A stretch of DNA of 64,000 bases, from contig NZ_JACHGO010000007.1 in the NCBI RefSeq assembly GCF_014202345.1, positions 124,001 to 188,000 on the forward strand, given 5' to 3'. Positions 9,126-18,212 of the stretch are shown piece by piece; the stretch's first letter is position 1, and each line of letters starts with the position of its first letter. The stretch comes from Desulfovibrio intestinalis. Lineage in GTDB: Bacteria > Desulfobacterota > Desulfovibrionia > Desulfovibrionales > Desulfovibrionaceae. The notes beneath the pieces were generated by a model. The model worked only from the letters and a program-made list of their open reading frames with translations. It made no database searches and was not told the DNA's origin. Position numbers and translations under genes: made by a program.

Positions 9126-10301
9126 TCAGGCCAGATTGGATTTGTGGCCGTCATCAAGCAGATTGAGCGCCAAAGTTCGTTCCTGGCGAAAACGGTTCTG
9201 CACAGCAGCCTGCACTTCGCTGGTTGACGAGCCGAACTGGCCGGAGCGCACCTTGTACACATTGGTGATAAGCTTACGTTCATAGCCGGGATCATTGGGG
9301 CTGCCGCTCATGCCATCTGCACGGGCGAAAATGCGCGCCGCTCCAGTGGGCCCGTGCTGCACCGCCGTGCTCCAGATAACTTCGCGCACAGCGGTGGAGA
9401 GTTTGTCCGCGTCAAGGGAGGTGCGCTGCGCTATGGCCTCCACAGCGGGTTTATAATGGCTTTCACGCACATAGGCTTCCTGCAGGTCTTCAAAGCGCTC
9501 GGGCTGCTCACTGGCAATGGCCCGCCACGTATCGGGCATGGCGCCCTTGCGGCTGCCCGTGTTCCCCGGCCCGGACGCACGCAGCCGTTTGGAAATATCC
9601 GGGGCTTCGTTGTCCAGAAAATCGAGAAAATCCCCAAGGCTGCCCGCGCGCGACGAAACCTGATATTTGCCATAGGAAGTGCCGCCGTTGCGGTCATACC
9701 CCACAGCGGCAACGCCGTCCCGGCCAGATTCAAACTGGGCTGAAAGCTTGCCCATTTCCATTTCTTCTGCGCTGGCTTTGCTGCGAGCCTGACGCGGCTT
9801 GCTTTGCCCCTGCGTGCGGGAATGGATAAAATCAGAAACACTGAGGCCGCCCATTTTATCGCCAATGGCGCTTGTCATTGAACGCAGCTGCCGGGCCGTG
9901 CCCATGCTGCGGGCCAAGTCCAAGGTGGAGCCGCCGCCGCTCACGCTTTGCATCAGCCCTTCGATAGCCTGCGTTTGGCGCAGGTCAGTCTGGGCCTTGT
10001 TGAAAACCTGAGTTCGCATAAGGTCGCTGGGGCTGCGCCCGGCCAGCACCATATTGCGCGCTGGCATCTGCCCACTGGTAAAGTTGACGGGCATGCCTGC
10101 CGCAGCGGGCGCTTGTGCCCCCTGATTTTGCGCAACCTGCTGCGGCTGCGCGGCATCTTCTGCCTGACGTGCCTGACCCTGCATTACCGCAGCAAAGCTG
10201 GATCCGCCCGGTGCAGTCGCGGACGCAGCGCGGCGCTGGCCTACAGATTGATTCTGCTGGGCTTCAGTGGGTGGACGGATAAGAAAATTTGAAAGCGCCA
10301 T
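9126..10301 (-). CDS. Lysozyme-like (VgrG3 C-terminal type) protein, flagellum-linked muramidase candidate
   Basis: The ATG at 10301 has AGGAGG 5 nt upstream and is preferred over the longer frame to 10319; it gives 391 residues. The first ~180 residues are Gln/Ala-rich and disordered, without a signal peptide. The C-terminal ~200 residues resemble the lysozyme-like domain found at the C-terminus of VgrG3-type proteins: a probable catalytic glutamate in LSAQFESGRDG, then GYDRNGGTSYGKYQVSS, and a helical lobe with VREVIWSTAVQHGPTGAARI. It probably cleaves peptidoglycan. Lack of a signal peptide plus the sigma-54-like site upstream and neighbouring FliT-like gene suggest export through the flagellar apparatus, analogous to FlgJ. 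That role is inference. Confidence 0.65.
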   Translation of the reverse strand: MALSNFLIRPPTEAQQNQSVGQRRAASATAPGGSSFAAVMQGQARQAEDAAQPQQVAQNQGAQAPAAAGMPVNFTSGQMPARNMVLAGRSPSDLMRTQVFNKAQTDLRQTQAIEGLMQSVSGGGSTLDLARSMGTARQLRSMTSAIGDKMGGLSVSDFIHSRTQGQSKPRQARSKASAEEMEMGKLSAQFESGRDGVAAVGYDRNGGTSYGKYQVSSRAGSLGDFLDFLDNEAPDISKRLRASGPGNTGSRKGAMPDTWRAIASEQPERFEDLQEAYVRESHYKPAVEAIAQRTSLDADKLSTAVREVIWSTAVQHGPTGAARIFARADGMSGSPNDPGYERKLITNVYKVRSGQFGSSTSEVQAAVQNRFRQERTLALNLLDDGHKSNLA

Positions 10302-10375
10302 GTATTCCTCCTGGAGCATTTAGCTTTGAAAACATGCATTTTCAAAGCTTCAAAACTCTCACGCTGCCGCTACCA

Positions 10376-10390
10376 GCACATAGAGTGCCA
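10376..10390 (-). promoter_or_regulatory. Sigma-54-like -24/-12 promoter
   Basis: On the minus strand TGGCAC is followed by five bases and GTGC, giving the essential GG-N10-GC spacing. One base departs from the TTGC consensus. It would start transcription about 60 nt upstream of the lysozyme-like gene at 10301, and sigma-54 control is usual for flagellar genes. Confidence 0.45.
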
Positions 10391-10692
10391 CTCTCGGCTT
10401 TGTGTGGGCGTCTTTGTATTCAGCTGCCAAAGGATTTCAAACAGAAACCGCTTCAACCAGCCGAGCTGTCGCCGCGCAAGAAGAAAAGCAAGTACGGTGC
10501 CAAGCCTTCAAAGACATGACATTGCAAAGAGTTGTGCCCACACACATGGCAAGTCCGGCTGAAGAATGGCGGCTTAATGAGAATTTGCGCCAGAATACCG
10601 ACGCATGCAGAGGGACGGCTACTCCCCTATCAAAACGGCTTGTCCCGACAGCCAGCAAGCCTTTTCTATGGTCATTTTTGATTGATACGCCA

Positions 10693-10751
10693 AGCGGCCC
10701 TTTTCATCCTGCCGTGTACTTTCCGTACCAGACAGAGCGAAAAGGGCCGCT
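10693..10751 (-). terminator. Hairpin terminator
   Basis: A 13-bp perfect inverted repeat (AGCGGCCCTTTTC and complement) with a 33-nt loop, downstream of the leftward exported-protein gene at 10901-11569. The core is shared with the hairpins at 6107, 50341 and 54880. Confidence 0.55.
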
Positions 10752-10778
10752 CCCCTTGTCCTCAAACCCAAATATCTT

Positions 10779-10872
10779 GAGCAGATTAACGATGAAATAC
10801 TTCATACTTCAACGTTGCCGATCTGCCGGGAAATAATTCCGGCACAATCCACGTTGCGTTGCAGCGTGCCGC
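10779..10872 (-). repeat. Dispersed intergenic repeat, copy D (inverted, partial)
   Basis: Read on the plus strand it matches the reverse complement of copy A: GAGCAGATTAAC, ATGAAATAC, a CTGCC...GGCA hairpin, AATCCACG, then GTTGCGTTGCAGCGTGC. It lacks the left hairpin arm. Confidence 0.5.
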
Positions 10873-10900
10873 CCTTGCCATGCATATTGAAGCAGTTCTT

Positions 10901-11569
10901 TTAAAAATCCAATTTGAATTGCATGCCCATGCCCAGGACGGAATCAGGCTGCTTATTGTTGGAAGGACGCTCGCGCTGTTCGTTTCTGAGTATGAGTTCC
11001 GGCCCGAGACCTATATTCAGGTCCTCGCTTACAGCCGTGTCAGCGTAGGCCCGCACCACATGACGGCTTTCCATATTCAGATTTTCATCGGGCGAGAGCT
11101 CGCTGGTTCCGGTTTCACGCCAGGAGGAACTTTCATCGTCCACACTCAAAGCGAGGGGTAATTTTTTGCGGCTTTTTTCAGCCTGACTGAGGGCGCTGTC
11201 TATGCCCTTGGATGTGTTTACAGCCTTGTCGGGAGCGATATCCTTCGGTACCGGGCTGCCCACGGCGCGCCCCTGCAAATTATCGGTAGGCATACCCTGA
11301 TTTTGCCAGGCATCGCGGCTGCTGCCCTCGCTGAAACTCCATTCGCGGGCATGAAGTCCGTTCTTCTGTTTTTTTACAGATACGGTTTTGGCAGAAGAGG
11401 CTTGCTTGAACTTCAGGTTTTTATCAGTAGTGGGCGTGCCTTTTTTCGCTTTGTCAGCCACCTGGGCTTTTTGCCCCTGCACAACGGCGTCAGCAGCGTG
11501 GGATGACGGCAACGGGGCCGCCAGCAACGCGCAGAGCAGGAAAACAACGATGTACACTGACTTGTCCAT
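10901..11569 (-). CDS. Exported hypothetical protein
   Basis: A 222-residue protein with a clear Sec signal peptide (hydrophobic core VYIVVFLLCALLAAPL, cleavage likely after SSHAADA). The mature protein is Lys/Ser/Gln-rich and probably disordered to about residue 130, then has alternating hydrophobic strands. It ends with a C-terminal Phe (GMGMQFKLDF), as many outer-membrane beta-barrel proteins do, but it is too short for a full barrel and this may be chance. I do not recognise the family. It is monocistronic with its own hairpin downstream. Confidence 0.6.
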   Translation of the reverse strand: MDKSVYIVVFLLCALLAAPLPSSHAADAVVQGQKAQVADKAKKGTPTTDKNLKFKQASSAKTVSVKKQKNGLHAREWSFSEGSSRDAWQNQGMPTDNLQGRAVGSPVPKDIAPDKAVNTSKGIDSALSQAEKSRKKLPLALSVDDESSSWRETGTSELSPDENLNMESRHVVRAYADTAVSEDLNIGLGPELILRNEQRERPSNNKQPDSVLGMGMQFKLDF

Positions 11570-11735
11570 AGTTGCTCTTACGATAGTAGATCAAATATGT
11601 AAAGTTTCGTGCGGCATCAAAAAACACACTCAACTGGCGCGGCGTTGCGTGCCAAACGAGCCACGCAACGCGCAGAAAAAGCAGGCTATTGATTCCTGAA
11701 CGTCTTCTTCCAATCTGCAATTTTTGGATAAAAAA

Positions 11736-11761
11736 AGCCCCCTGACAATTGCCAGGGGGCT
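11736..11761 (-). terminator. Rho-independent terminator of the RND operon
   Basis: An 8-bp stem GCCCCCTG/CAGGGGGC is followed on the minus strand by TTTTTT. It sits about 70 nt after the stop of the outer-membrane factor gene. Confidence 0.8.
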
Positions 11762-11833
11762 TGCAAAGCTAAGCAGGTTATTTCCTTGCGCGAATTTTTA
11801 CAAAATCAGCACAAGGAAATTATTTTTAGGTTT

Positions 11834-13441
11834 TTACAGGCTTACGCCGCCCTTGGCCTGATCCTGACCCGAGGGCTGCTTTTTCACGGGCTGCGCCGCA
11901 GCCTTGCCGGAAACAGGGGCTTTACCCAAAGATCCGGTGCTGGTTTCCTGTTCAAGCAGTTTCTCCGTGCTGACCACGGGGAAGCTGGGGCTTGCGCCAG
12001 GATCGTTCCAACCACCGCCAAGGGCCATGCACACGCTGACAACGCTGTTCAGGCGGTCACGCAGAGCAGAGGCCAGCTGCAATTCTGCGGCAAAGAGCTG
12101 CCGCTCGGCATCCAGCACGGTCAGGTAGTCGGTGTAGCCGTTATCATACTGCAGCCGGGCGATTGTCGTGGCGCGGCGCAGGCTTTCCACCTGAATCTGC
12201 ATGCTGCGCACAATGGCGTCGGCTTCGCGCTGGGCAGTCAAAGAAGTGCGCATGTCCTGAAACGCCGTTTGCACGGTCTTGCGGTATACTGCGATGGAGG
12301 CGTTTTTACGCGCCTCGGCATCCTTGACGTTGTACCAGGTGCGGCCAAAGTCCAGCAAAGGCATTGAACCGCTGACACCGTAGCTCCAGGCTCCGGCGGG
12401 ACCAGTAAAGAGGCTGCCCACAGCGGAACTGACCGTACCCAGCATGCCCGTCAAAGAGATGGAAGGGAAGAACTGGGCGCGGGCCACGCCGATATTGGCG
12501 TTGTAGGCCATCAGCGTGAATTCGGAAGCGCGCACGTCAGGCCTGCGCTGCAGCAGGTCCGAAGGCAGGCCTTCGGGAACCACAGGAGGCGAAGGCAGCA
12601 TGCCAATGGCATTGCCGCGCGGCATGCCGCGTTCCATAATATCACGGGGCGAGCGGCCAAGCAGAACCGCCAGACCAGCCTCGGCCTTGTCTACGGATAC
12701 AGTGCTGGTATGCACCTGGGCGCGGGCGGTTTCCACCTCGGCACGGGCACGCTGCCAGTCAAGCTCGGTGATGTCGCCCTGCTTGTAGCGGCTCGTGTAG
12801 ATGCTGAAGGCATCTTCGCGGGTCTTGAGGGTGCGCCGGGCCGTATCCAGCTGCATATCCAGAGCCAGCAGAGCAAAATAGCCCTGTGCCGTCTGCCCCG
12901 CCACTGAAAGGCGCAGGGCTTCGTGGCCGATGACCGTGCTCATGAGCACGTCGCTGAGCATAGTATAGTTGTTGCGGTATTTGCCCCAGAGGTCCAGCTC
13001 CCAGGAAGCGTTGAGCGCTGCCTGATTGGTGGCCGTGGTGCGGGAAAGACCAGATTGATTGAACGGCATGGTATTGGGCGTTTTTTCAGAAGCGCCAGCG
13101 GCCACTGATGAGGCCGAACCGCTGACTGAAGGCAGCAGGTCCGCCGTGGCAACGCCCACCTGTGATGCAGCCGAGTCAATCTTGGCCAGAGATTCGGCCA
13201 GATCCTGATTGTTCTTCAGGGCCTCGTCCACCATAGCGGTCAATACCGGATCATTGAAACGGGTCCACCAGTCAGTGTTCAGCGGGGCTGCCCCCGCCTC
13301 GACATTGCGCCACTGGCTCGGCATGTCCATTTCGGGGCGCTCATAGCGCGGCGCAAATGAGCAGGCCGAAAGCGCGCACACAGACAGGGCAAGAATGGCC
13401 CCGGCCAGGTTCATGCGTCCGGCATTACTGATGGAACTCAT
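11834..13441 (-). CDS. RND efflux outer-membrane factor lipoprotein (OprM/NodT family)
   Basis: A 535-residue outer-membrane channel of the TolC-like OMF family. A lipoprotein signal ends in the lipobox LSAC with Cys27. Two OEP domains follow, with the typical long helical repeats (LKNNQDLAESLAKIDSAASQVG and the equivalent in the second half, LQRRPDVRASEFTLMAYNANIGVARAQFFP). The C-terminal ~35 residues are Lys/Gln-rich and extend past the normal end. The start overlaps the stop of the pump gene (4 bp, 13438-13441), so translation is coupled. It forms the exit duct for the pump and adaptor encoded upstream. Confidence 0.92.
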   Translation of the reverse strand: MSSISNAGRMNLAGAILALSVCALSACSFAPRYERPEMDMPSQWRNVEAGAAPLNTDWWTRFNDPVLTAMVDEALKNNQDLAESLAKIDSAASQVGVATADLLPSVSGSASSVAAGASEKTPNTMPFNQSGLSRTTATNQAALNASWELDLWGKYRNNYTMLSDVLMSTVIGHEALRLSVAGQTAQGYFALLALDMQLDTARRTLKTREDAFSIYTSRYKQGDITELDWQRARAEVETARAQVHTSTVSVDKAEAGLAVLLGRSPRDIMERGMPRGNAIGMLPSPPVVPEGLPSDLLQRRPDVRASEFTLMAYNANIGVARAQFFPSISLTGMLGTVSSAVGSLFTGPAGAWSYGVSGSMPLLDFGRTWYNVKDAEARKNASIAVYRKTVQTAFQDMRTSLTAQREADAIVRSMQIQVESLRRATTIARLQYDNGYTDYLTVLDAERQLFAAELQLASALRDRLNSVVSVCMALGGGWNDPGASPSFPVVSTEKLLEQETSTGSLGKAPVSGKAAAQPVKKQPSGQDQAKGGVSL

Positions 13442-16400
13442 AGATCCTCCTGTTCATTACCGGTACCGTCTTTTCCGGCGTTCGGATCCGTCTTGCCCTG
13501 AATCTTCAAGGACAACTGCATAATTATTTTAAAGAAGTAAGGCACAAAGAGCGTTGCGATGCATGTGGCCGCCAGCATGCCGCCGATAACCGCCGTGCCC
13601 AGCGCATGGCGGCTGTTAGCGCCAGCGCCGGTGCTGATAGCCAAGGGCACGCAGCCCAGAATAAAAGCCAGGGAGGTCATGATGATGGGTCTGAAACGCA
13701 GGCGTGCGGCAAAGCTCGCCGCCGCGTCAAGGCTACGGCCACCACGCCATGCTTCTACCGCAAATTCCACGATAAGAATGGCGTTTTTGGCCGCAAGGCC
13801 CACCAGAGTCACCAGGGCGACCTGGAAGTACACGTCATTGGAAAGCCCGCGGGCCCAAGTGGCCAGCAGCGCGCCAAACACGCCGAAGGGAACGGCCGTG
13901 AGCACCGAAAGGGGCAAGGACCACGATTCATACTGAGCCGCCAGAATCAGGAAGACCATGACGAGGGCCAGAACAAAGATGGTCGTTGTATCCGTGCTTG
14001 CCAGTTTTTCCTGAAGGGCCGAACCCACCCAGCCCAGGCTGTAGTCGGTAGGCAGTATGGCCTTGGCCGCGGCTTCCATCTGGTTGAGTGCCTGCCCCGA
14101 AGAGAAGCCGGGGGCAGGAGCACCCATGATATGGGCCGCCGGGAAGACGTTATAGCGCTCGACCACCTGCGGGGCGGTGCGGCGCTCAAGGGTCATGACC
14201 GCAGTAAGGGGAATCATTTCGCCCTTGTTATTGGGCACATACACGTCGCCCAGATCTTCGGGCAACAAGCGGTACTGGGCCTCAGATTGCAAACGCACCT
14301 GGAAGGTACGGCCCATGTAGTTGAAGTCGTTCACGTATGCGCCGCCAAAGGTGCCGCCCATAGCCGTGAACACGTCACTGATGCTTATGCCCATATCCTT
14401 GCAGCGTTCACGGTCCAAATTGGCGTAAAGCTGGGGCGAGCCAGTGGAGAACAGGTTGCGCAGCATGCCGATGGCCGGGTACTTGCGTTTGCCATCAGCA
14501 TCCACAGCCATAGCTTCCTGCACCAGCTTGTTGGTCTGGCTTTCCAGATCCTGAAGATTGCCGGTGCCGCGCATCTGGATATACCCTTCAAAGCCGCCCG
14601 TGGTGCTCATGCCGCTGATGGGCGGCGGAGCAAAACCCATAATGACAGCTTCGGGCTGCATGACTGTAACCGCGCCAACGGTTTGCAGTACTGCGTCCGA
14701 AGACATGTTGGGACTCTTGCGCTCGCCCCAGGGTTTAAGCAGGGCAAAGAAGGTGCCGTAGTTACTCTTGACGGAAAGAGACGTGATATCCAGTCCCGAC
14801 AAGGTACCCATGCTCTGCACGGCGGGGTTTTTAAGCATGAAATCGGTGAGAACCTTGTTGACAGCCGTAGTACGGTGCTGCGAAGCGCCTTCATCCAGAA
14901 TGGCCATACCCAGAATGTAGCCCTGGTCTTCGTTGGGCACGAGACCACCGGGAACCACCCTGAACAGCAGCACGCAGATGAGGATCATGAGGGCAAACAA
15001 CGGCAAGGCGCGCATACTGGACGCCTTGAGGAAGTTGACCACACCCACGTAGCCATTGGTCACGCCGTCAAAGAATTTATTAAACCATACAAAGCCTTTC
15101 AGGGGCTTGTAGTCGTGGCTGTGCGGCTTGAGCAGCAAAGCGCAGAGAGCGGGCGTAAGCGTCAGTGCCACCACGCCCGACAGCACAACCGACACCGAAA
15201 TGGTGATGGCGAACTGTTTATACATCTGCCCTGCCAAACCACCCATGAACGACACCGGAATAAACACGGCGCAGAGCACGAGCACAATAGCCACAATGGG
15301 GGCCGTGACCTCGTTCATGGCCTTGGCTGTGGCTTCCTTGGGCGGCAGATGCTCCGAGGTCATGATGCGTTCCACGTTTTCCAGCACAACGATGGCGTCG
15401 TCCACCACGATGCCGATGGAAAGCACCATGGCGAAAAGCGTCAGAGTGTTGATGGTATAGCCGAAAGCGTACAGACCGGCGAAAGTGCCGATAATGGACA
15501 CGGGAACGGCTATGCAGGGAATAATGGTGGCCCGCCAGCTTTGCAGGAAAACGTAAACCACGATGAACACCAGAATCATTGCCTCCACCAGGGTGGAGAT
15601 AACTTCGTGAATGGATTCAAGCACGAAGTCGTTGGTGTTCACGAGAATGGTATAGTCAAGGCCGTCTGGCATGGTGGTGCCGATTTCGGCCAGCTTGTCC
15701 AATACACGGTCGCCCGTGGCAATGGCGTTGGCGCCGGGCAACAGGTAAACCGCGCCCATACGCGCTACCATGCCGTTGTACCGGGAGGTAACGCTGTAGT
15801 CCTTGCCGCCCAGCTCAACGCGGGCCACGTCCTTGAGACGCAGCATGGCGCTGTCAGGCCCGTGACGCACGATGATCTCGCCAAATTCTTCCGGCGTCAC
15901 CAGGCGGCCCTGGGCGTCAATCTGCCAGGTAAGCTGCGTAGAATCAGGAGAAGGCATTTCGCCAAGACGCCCGGGAGCGTACTGGGAGTTCTGCTCCTGA
16001 ATGGCTGCGGCAACTTCATTGACAGACACGCCGTACTTGGCAAGTTTGTCCGGCTGCAGCCAGATACGCATGGCATAGTCCATGCTACCGAAAATGGTTA
16101 CGTCGCCGACGCCTTCAACACGCTTGAGGGCGTCCACAACGTTAATCTGGGCCCAGTTGTTGATATAGACCTGGTCAAAGCGGCCATCGGGCGAAAAGTA
16201 CGAAAACACCAGCAACATGGCTGGCGAACGTTTGAGCACGCTGACACCCTGACGGCGCACCGCTTCAGGCAGAACCGTTTGGGCCAGATTGACCTTGTTG
16301 TTGACGTTGACAAGCGCCATGTCGGGGTTGGACCCCAACGCAAAGTATACGTTGATGCTGCCCGATCCCGAACCCGAGGCCGCCGTGGAAGTCATGTACA

Positions 16401-16641
16401 GCATGTTTTCCACGCCGTTGATGTTCACTTCCAGAGGGGCCAGCACGGTGGAGGCAATGGTTTCTGCCGAAGCGCCGGGGTAGACCACGCTGACGTTGAC
16501 GGTAGGCGGCACAAGATCGGGATACTGCGCAATAGGCAGCGCCCGCATGGCCAGCGCACCCACCAGGGTGATGACAATGGACAAGACCGCAGAAAGAATG
16601 GGTCTTCGCAAAAAGAAATTCGGCTTTGTGGAAACAGCCAT
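13438..16641 (-). CDS. RND multidrug efflux pump, HAE1 (AcrB/MexB) family
   Basis: A 1,067-residue inner-membrane proton antiporter with the 12-helix, two-large-loop RND layout. It starts FFLRRPILSAVLSIVITLVG, as HAE1 proteins do. The proton-relay aspartate pair is present in SIGIVVDDAIVVLENVER (TM4), and the matching lysine is in VGLAAKNAILIVEFAVEA (TM10). Length is close to AcrB plus a short polar C-terminal tail. It lies 7 nt after the adaptor gene and overlaps the outer-membrane factor gene. Substrates of the HAE1 family are usually hydrophobic drugs, dyes, solvents or bile salts, and the sequence alone does not say which. Confidence 0.95.
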   Translation of the reverse strand: MAVSTKPNFFLRRPILSAVLSIVITLVGALAMRALPIAQYPDLVPPTVNVSVVYPGASAETIASTVLAPLEVNINGVENMLYMTSTAASGSGSGSINVYFALGSNPDMALVNVNNKVNLAQTVLPEAVRRQGVSVLKRSPAMLLVFSYFSPDGRFDQVYINNWAQINVVDALKRVEGVGDVTIFGSMDYAMRIWLQPDKLAKYGVSVNEVAAAIQEQNSQYAPGRLGEMPSPDSTQLTWQIDAQGRLVTPEEFGEIIVRHGPDSAMLRLKDVARVELGGKDYSVTSRYNGMVARMGAVYLLPGANAIATGDRVLDKLAEIGTTMPDGLDYTILVNTNDFVLESIHEVISTLVEAMILVFIVVYVFLQSWRATIIPCIAVPVSIIGTFAGLYAFGYTINTLTLFAMVLSIGIVVDDAIVVLENVERIMTSEHLPPKEATAKAMNEVTAPIVAIVLVLCAVFIPVSFMGGLAGQMYKQFAITISVSVVLSGVVALTLTPALCALLLKPHSHDYKPLKGFVWFNKFFDGVTNGYVGVVNFLKASSMRALPLFALMILICVLLFRVVPGGLVPNEDQGYILGMAILDEGASQHRTTAVNKVLTDFMLKNPAVQSMGTLSGLDITSLSVKSNYGTFFALLKPWGERKSPNMSSDAVLQTVGAVTVMQPEAVIMGFAPPPISGMSTTGGFEGYIQMRGTGNLQDLESQTNKLVQEAMAVDADGKRKYPAIGMLRNLFSTGSPQLYANLDRERCKDMGISISDVFTAMGGTFGGAYVNDFNYMGRTFQVRLQSEAQYRLLPEDLGDVYVPNNKGEMIPLTAVMTLERRTAPQVVERYNVFPAAHIMGAPAPGFSSGQALNQMEAAAKAILPTDYSLGWVGSALQEKLASTDTTTIFVLALVMVFLILAAQYESWSLPLSVLTAVPFGVFGALLATWARGLSNDVYFQVALVTLVGLAAKNAILIVEFAVEAWRGGRSLDAAASFAARLRFRPIIMTSLAFILGCVPLAISTGAGANSRHALGTAVIGGMLAATCIATLFVPYFFKIIMQLSLKIQGKTDPNAGKDGTGNEQEDL

Positions 16642-16648
16642 ATTTAAC

Positions 16649-17764
16649 CTACTTCTTGGCCGCGCCTTCCTGGGGCTGCTGGCCCCCTGAAGGCATTATG
16701 CTCACTTGAGAACCGGGGCGGGCCTTGATCATGCCTTCGCTGATGATGCGTTCGCCGCCTTTAAGCCCTTCAAGCACAAGATATTTGTCGCCAACGGACA
16801 CGCCGATAACAACAGGAATGGGATACACCTTGTCGTCCTTGTCCACGCCCATGACCAGCGAACCCTTCTGGGTAAGCAGCACGCACTTTTGGGGAACGAG
16901 CACGGCATCCTTGAGAATGTCGCCTTCCATATACAGGCGCACATACTGGCCGGGCATGATGCTGCGGTCAGCATTGCTAAACACGGCACGAGCCTTGATG
17001 ACGCCAGTGCTCGGCTGCACCTGGCTGTCAATAAATGTCACTTCGCCCGTTCCTTTGTACATGCTGCCGTCAAGCAGCCGCAGTTCAGCCTTGTACCGGC
17101 CCTCGGCTGGCATCACGAGGCGGCCCTCGGTGGCCAGATTCTGGCGGGTCATGCGCTCGGGAGCGGCAATGGAAAAATCGATGTACATCGGGTCAGTCTG
17201 GTTCACATAGGTGAGCAAGGAATTGTTGCCCACCAAGTTGCCGGGCGTGTAGTTTTCCTTGCTGCTATAGCCAGAAACAGGCGCCGTAACCTGGCAGTAG
17301 TCCAGATTGATTTTGGCCTGACGCAGAGAAGCCTTGGCGCTTTCATAAGAGGCCAGGGCATTGTCGCGTTCTTTCTGGGACACAGCGTTCTTTTCATACA
17401 GGGGGCGAACCCTTCGCCATTCGCGCTCGGCGTTGGTGAACTGGGCTTGAGCCTGCTGCATCAAAGCTTCGTAGCGGTCACGTTCCAGCTGGAAAAGCAG
17501 CTGGCCCTGCTGTACGTAGTCGCCTTCTTCATACAGGCGCTTTTCAATAATGGCTTCAACTCGTGAGCGCACTTCAACCGCGCGCGAACCAGAGGCTTGG
17601 GCCTGGTATTCAGCCGGCCAGGGTTGGTCTTTGGCTACTACGTCAAAGACGGCCACAGGCAAATGCATGCCCCCCTGCTTGGCATTTTTGTCGCCGTTGC
17701 AGGCAATCAGTGCAAGGCAAAGGCCAAGTATGAAGGGGAGGTAGAAAAGAGGTCTGATGGTCAT
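16649..17764 (-). CDS. RND efflux periplasmic adaptor lipoprotein (AcrA/MexA family)
   Basis: A 371-residue membrane-fusion protein. A lipoprotein signal with lipobox LIAC (Cys22) anchors it to the inner membrane. The order is beta-barrel, lipoyl half-motif (VRSRVEAIIEKRLYEEGDYVQQGQ), an alpha-hairpin (about 95-150), the second lipoyl half (QVTAPVSGYSSKENYTPG), then beta-barrel and membrane-proximal domains. It links the pump to the outer-membrane factor. It is the first gene of the three-gene operon. No TetR/MarR-type regulator gene lies beside it; an inverted repeat about 170 bp upstream is the only visible operator candidate. Confidence 0.93.
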   Translation of the reverse strand: MTIRPLFYLPFILGLCLALIACNGDKNAKQGGMHLPVAVFDVVAKDQPWPAEYQAQASGSRAVEVRSRVEAIIEKRLYEEGDYVQQGQLLFQLERDRYEALMQQAQAQFTNAEREWRRVRPLYEKNAVSQKERDNALASYESAKASLRQAKINLDYCQVTAPVSGYSSKENYTPGNLVGNNSLLTYVNQTDPMYIDFSIAAPERMTRQNLATEGRLVMPAEGRYKAELRLLDGSMYKGTGEVTFIDSQVQPSTGVIKARAVFSNADRSIMPGQYVRLYMEGDILKDAVLVPQKCVLLTQKGSLVMGVDKDDKVYPIPVVIGVSVGDKYLVLEGLKGGERIISEGMIKARPGSQVSIMPSGGQQPQEGAAKK

Positions 17765-17926
17765 GAACTACTCCATAAGGAAGCGCGTTATACACGCCAA
17801 AAAAACCGCCCAGTCTATAAAATCGGGCAGAAACTCAGTTTAAGAAACATAGTTCACCGCAAAAAGCAATCAACGGAGGCCGTGAAACGGCGTTGCCATA
17901 TTCTGAGAATATTGTTTTATTTCAGT

Positions 17927-17959
17927 GTGTTATAACAACGTATTGATTTTTTATAACAC
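17927..17959. promoter_or_regulatory. Inverted repeat, operator candidate for the RND operon
   Basis: Perfect 9-bp arms GTGTTATAA (17927-17935) and TTATAACAC (17951-17959) are separated by 15 bp, about 165 bp upstream of the adaptor start. The arm spacing suits a dimeric regulator. No regulator gene is adjacent. Confidence 0.4.
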
Positions 17960-18212
17960 CCTATATTTATTGCTAAAATTTTTTACTCTCCTTACCTGTC
18001 CCCGGTGTCATGCCGTCGCTCGTCTCCCGGCTTTGACGCCACGCTCTCACATGCGGTATTGCACAATGATAACTTTTAAACCGCAAATTTTGAAATGCAG
18101 ACGCCCGGTCCATACTCTGGGGGTCTTTGCGGTGTTTTATCGCGTCAAGCCTGCGACTGGACAAGTATGTTTGCTGATCGCATCAAATCCGAAAAAGCGA
18201 ACCGCGTTTCTT

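Larger units (their letters stand above)
10302..10900. other. Intergenic gap with promoter, repeat and hairpin elements
   Basis: It holds an 11-bp inverted repeat (AGCTTTGAAAA at 10322-10332 with its complement at 10339-10349), a sigma-54-like site, a terminator-type hairpin at 10693-10751 and an inverted repeat-family copy at 10779-10872. Short frames here lack ribosome-binding sites. Confidence 0.5.

Noticed and set aside
13606..16647. A 1,013-codon open frame on the plus strand opposite the RND pump gene
   Set aside because: It is a shadow of the pump gene created by strong GC-biased codon use; it is His/Gly/Arg-rich and has no ribosome-binding site, domain or signal.
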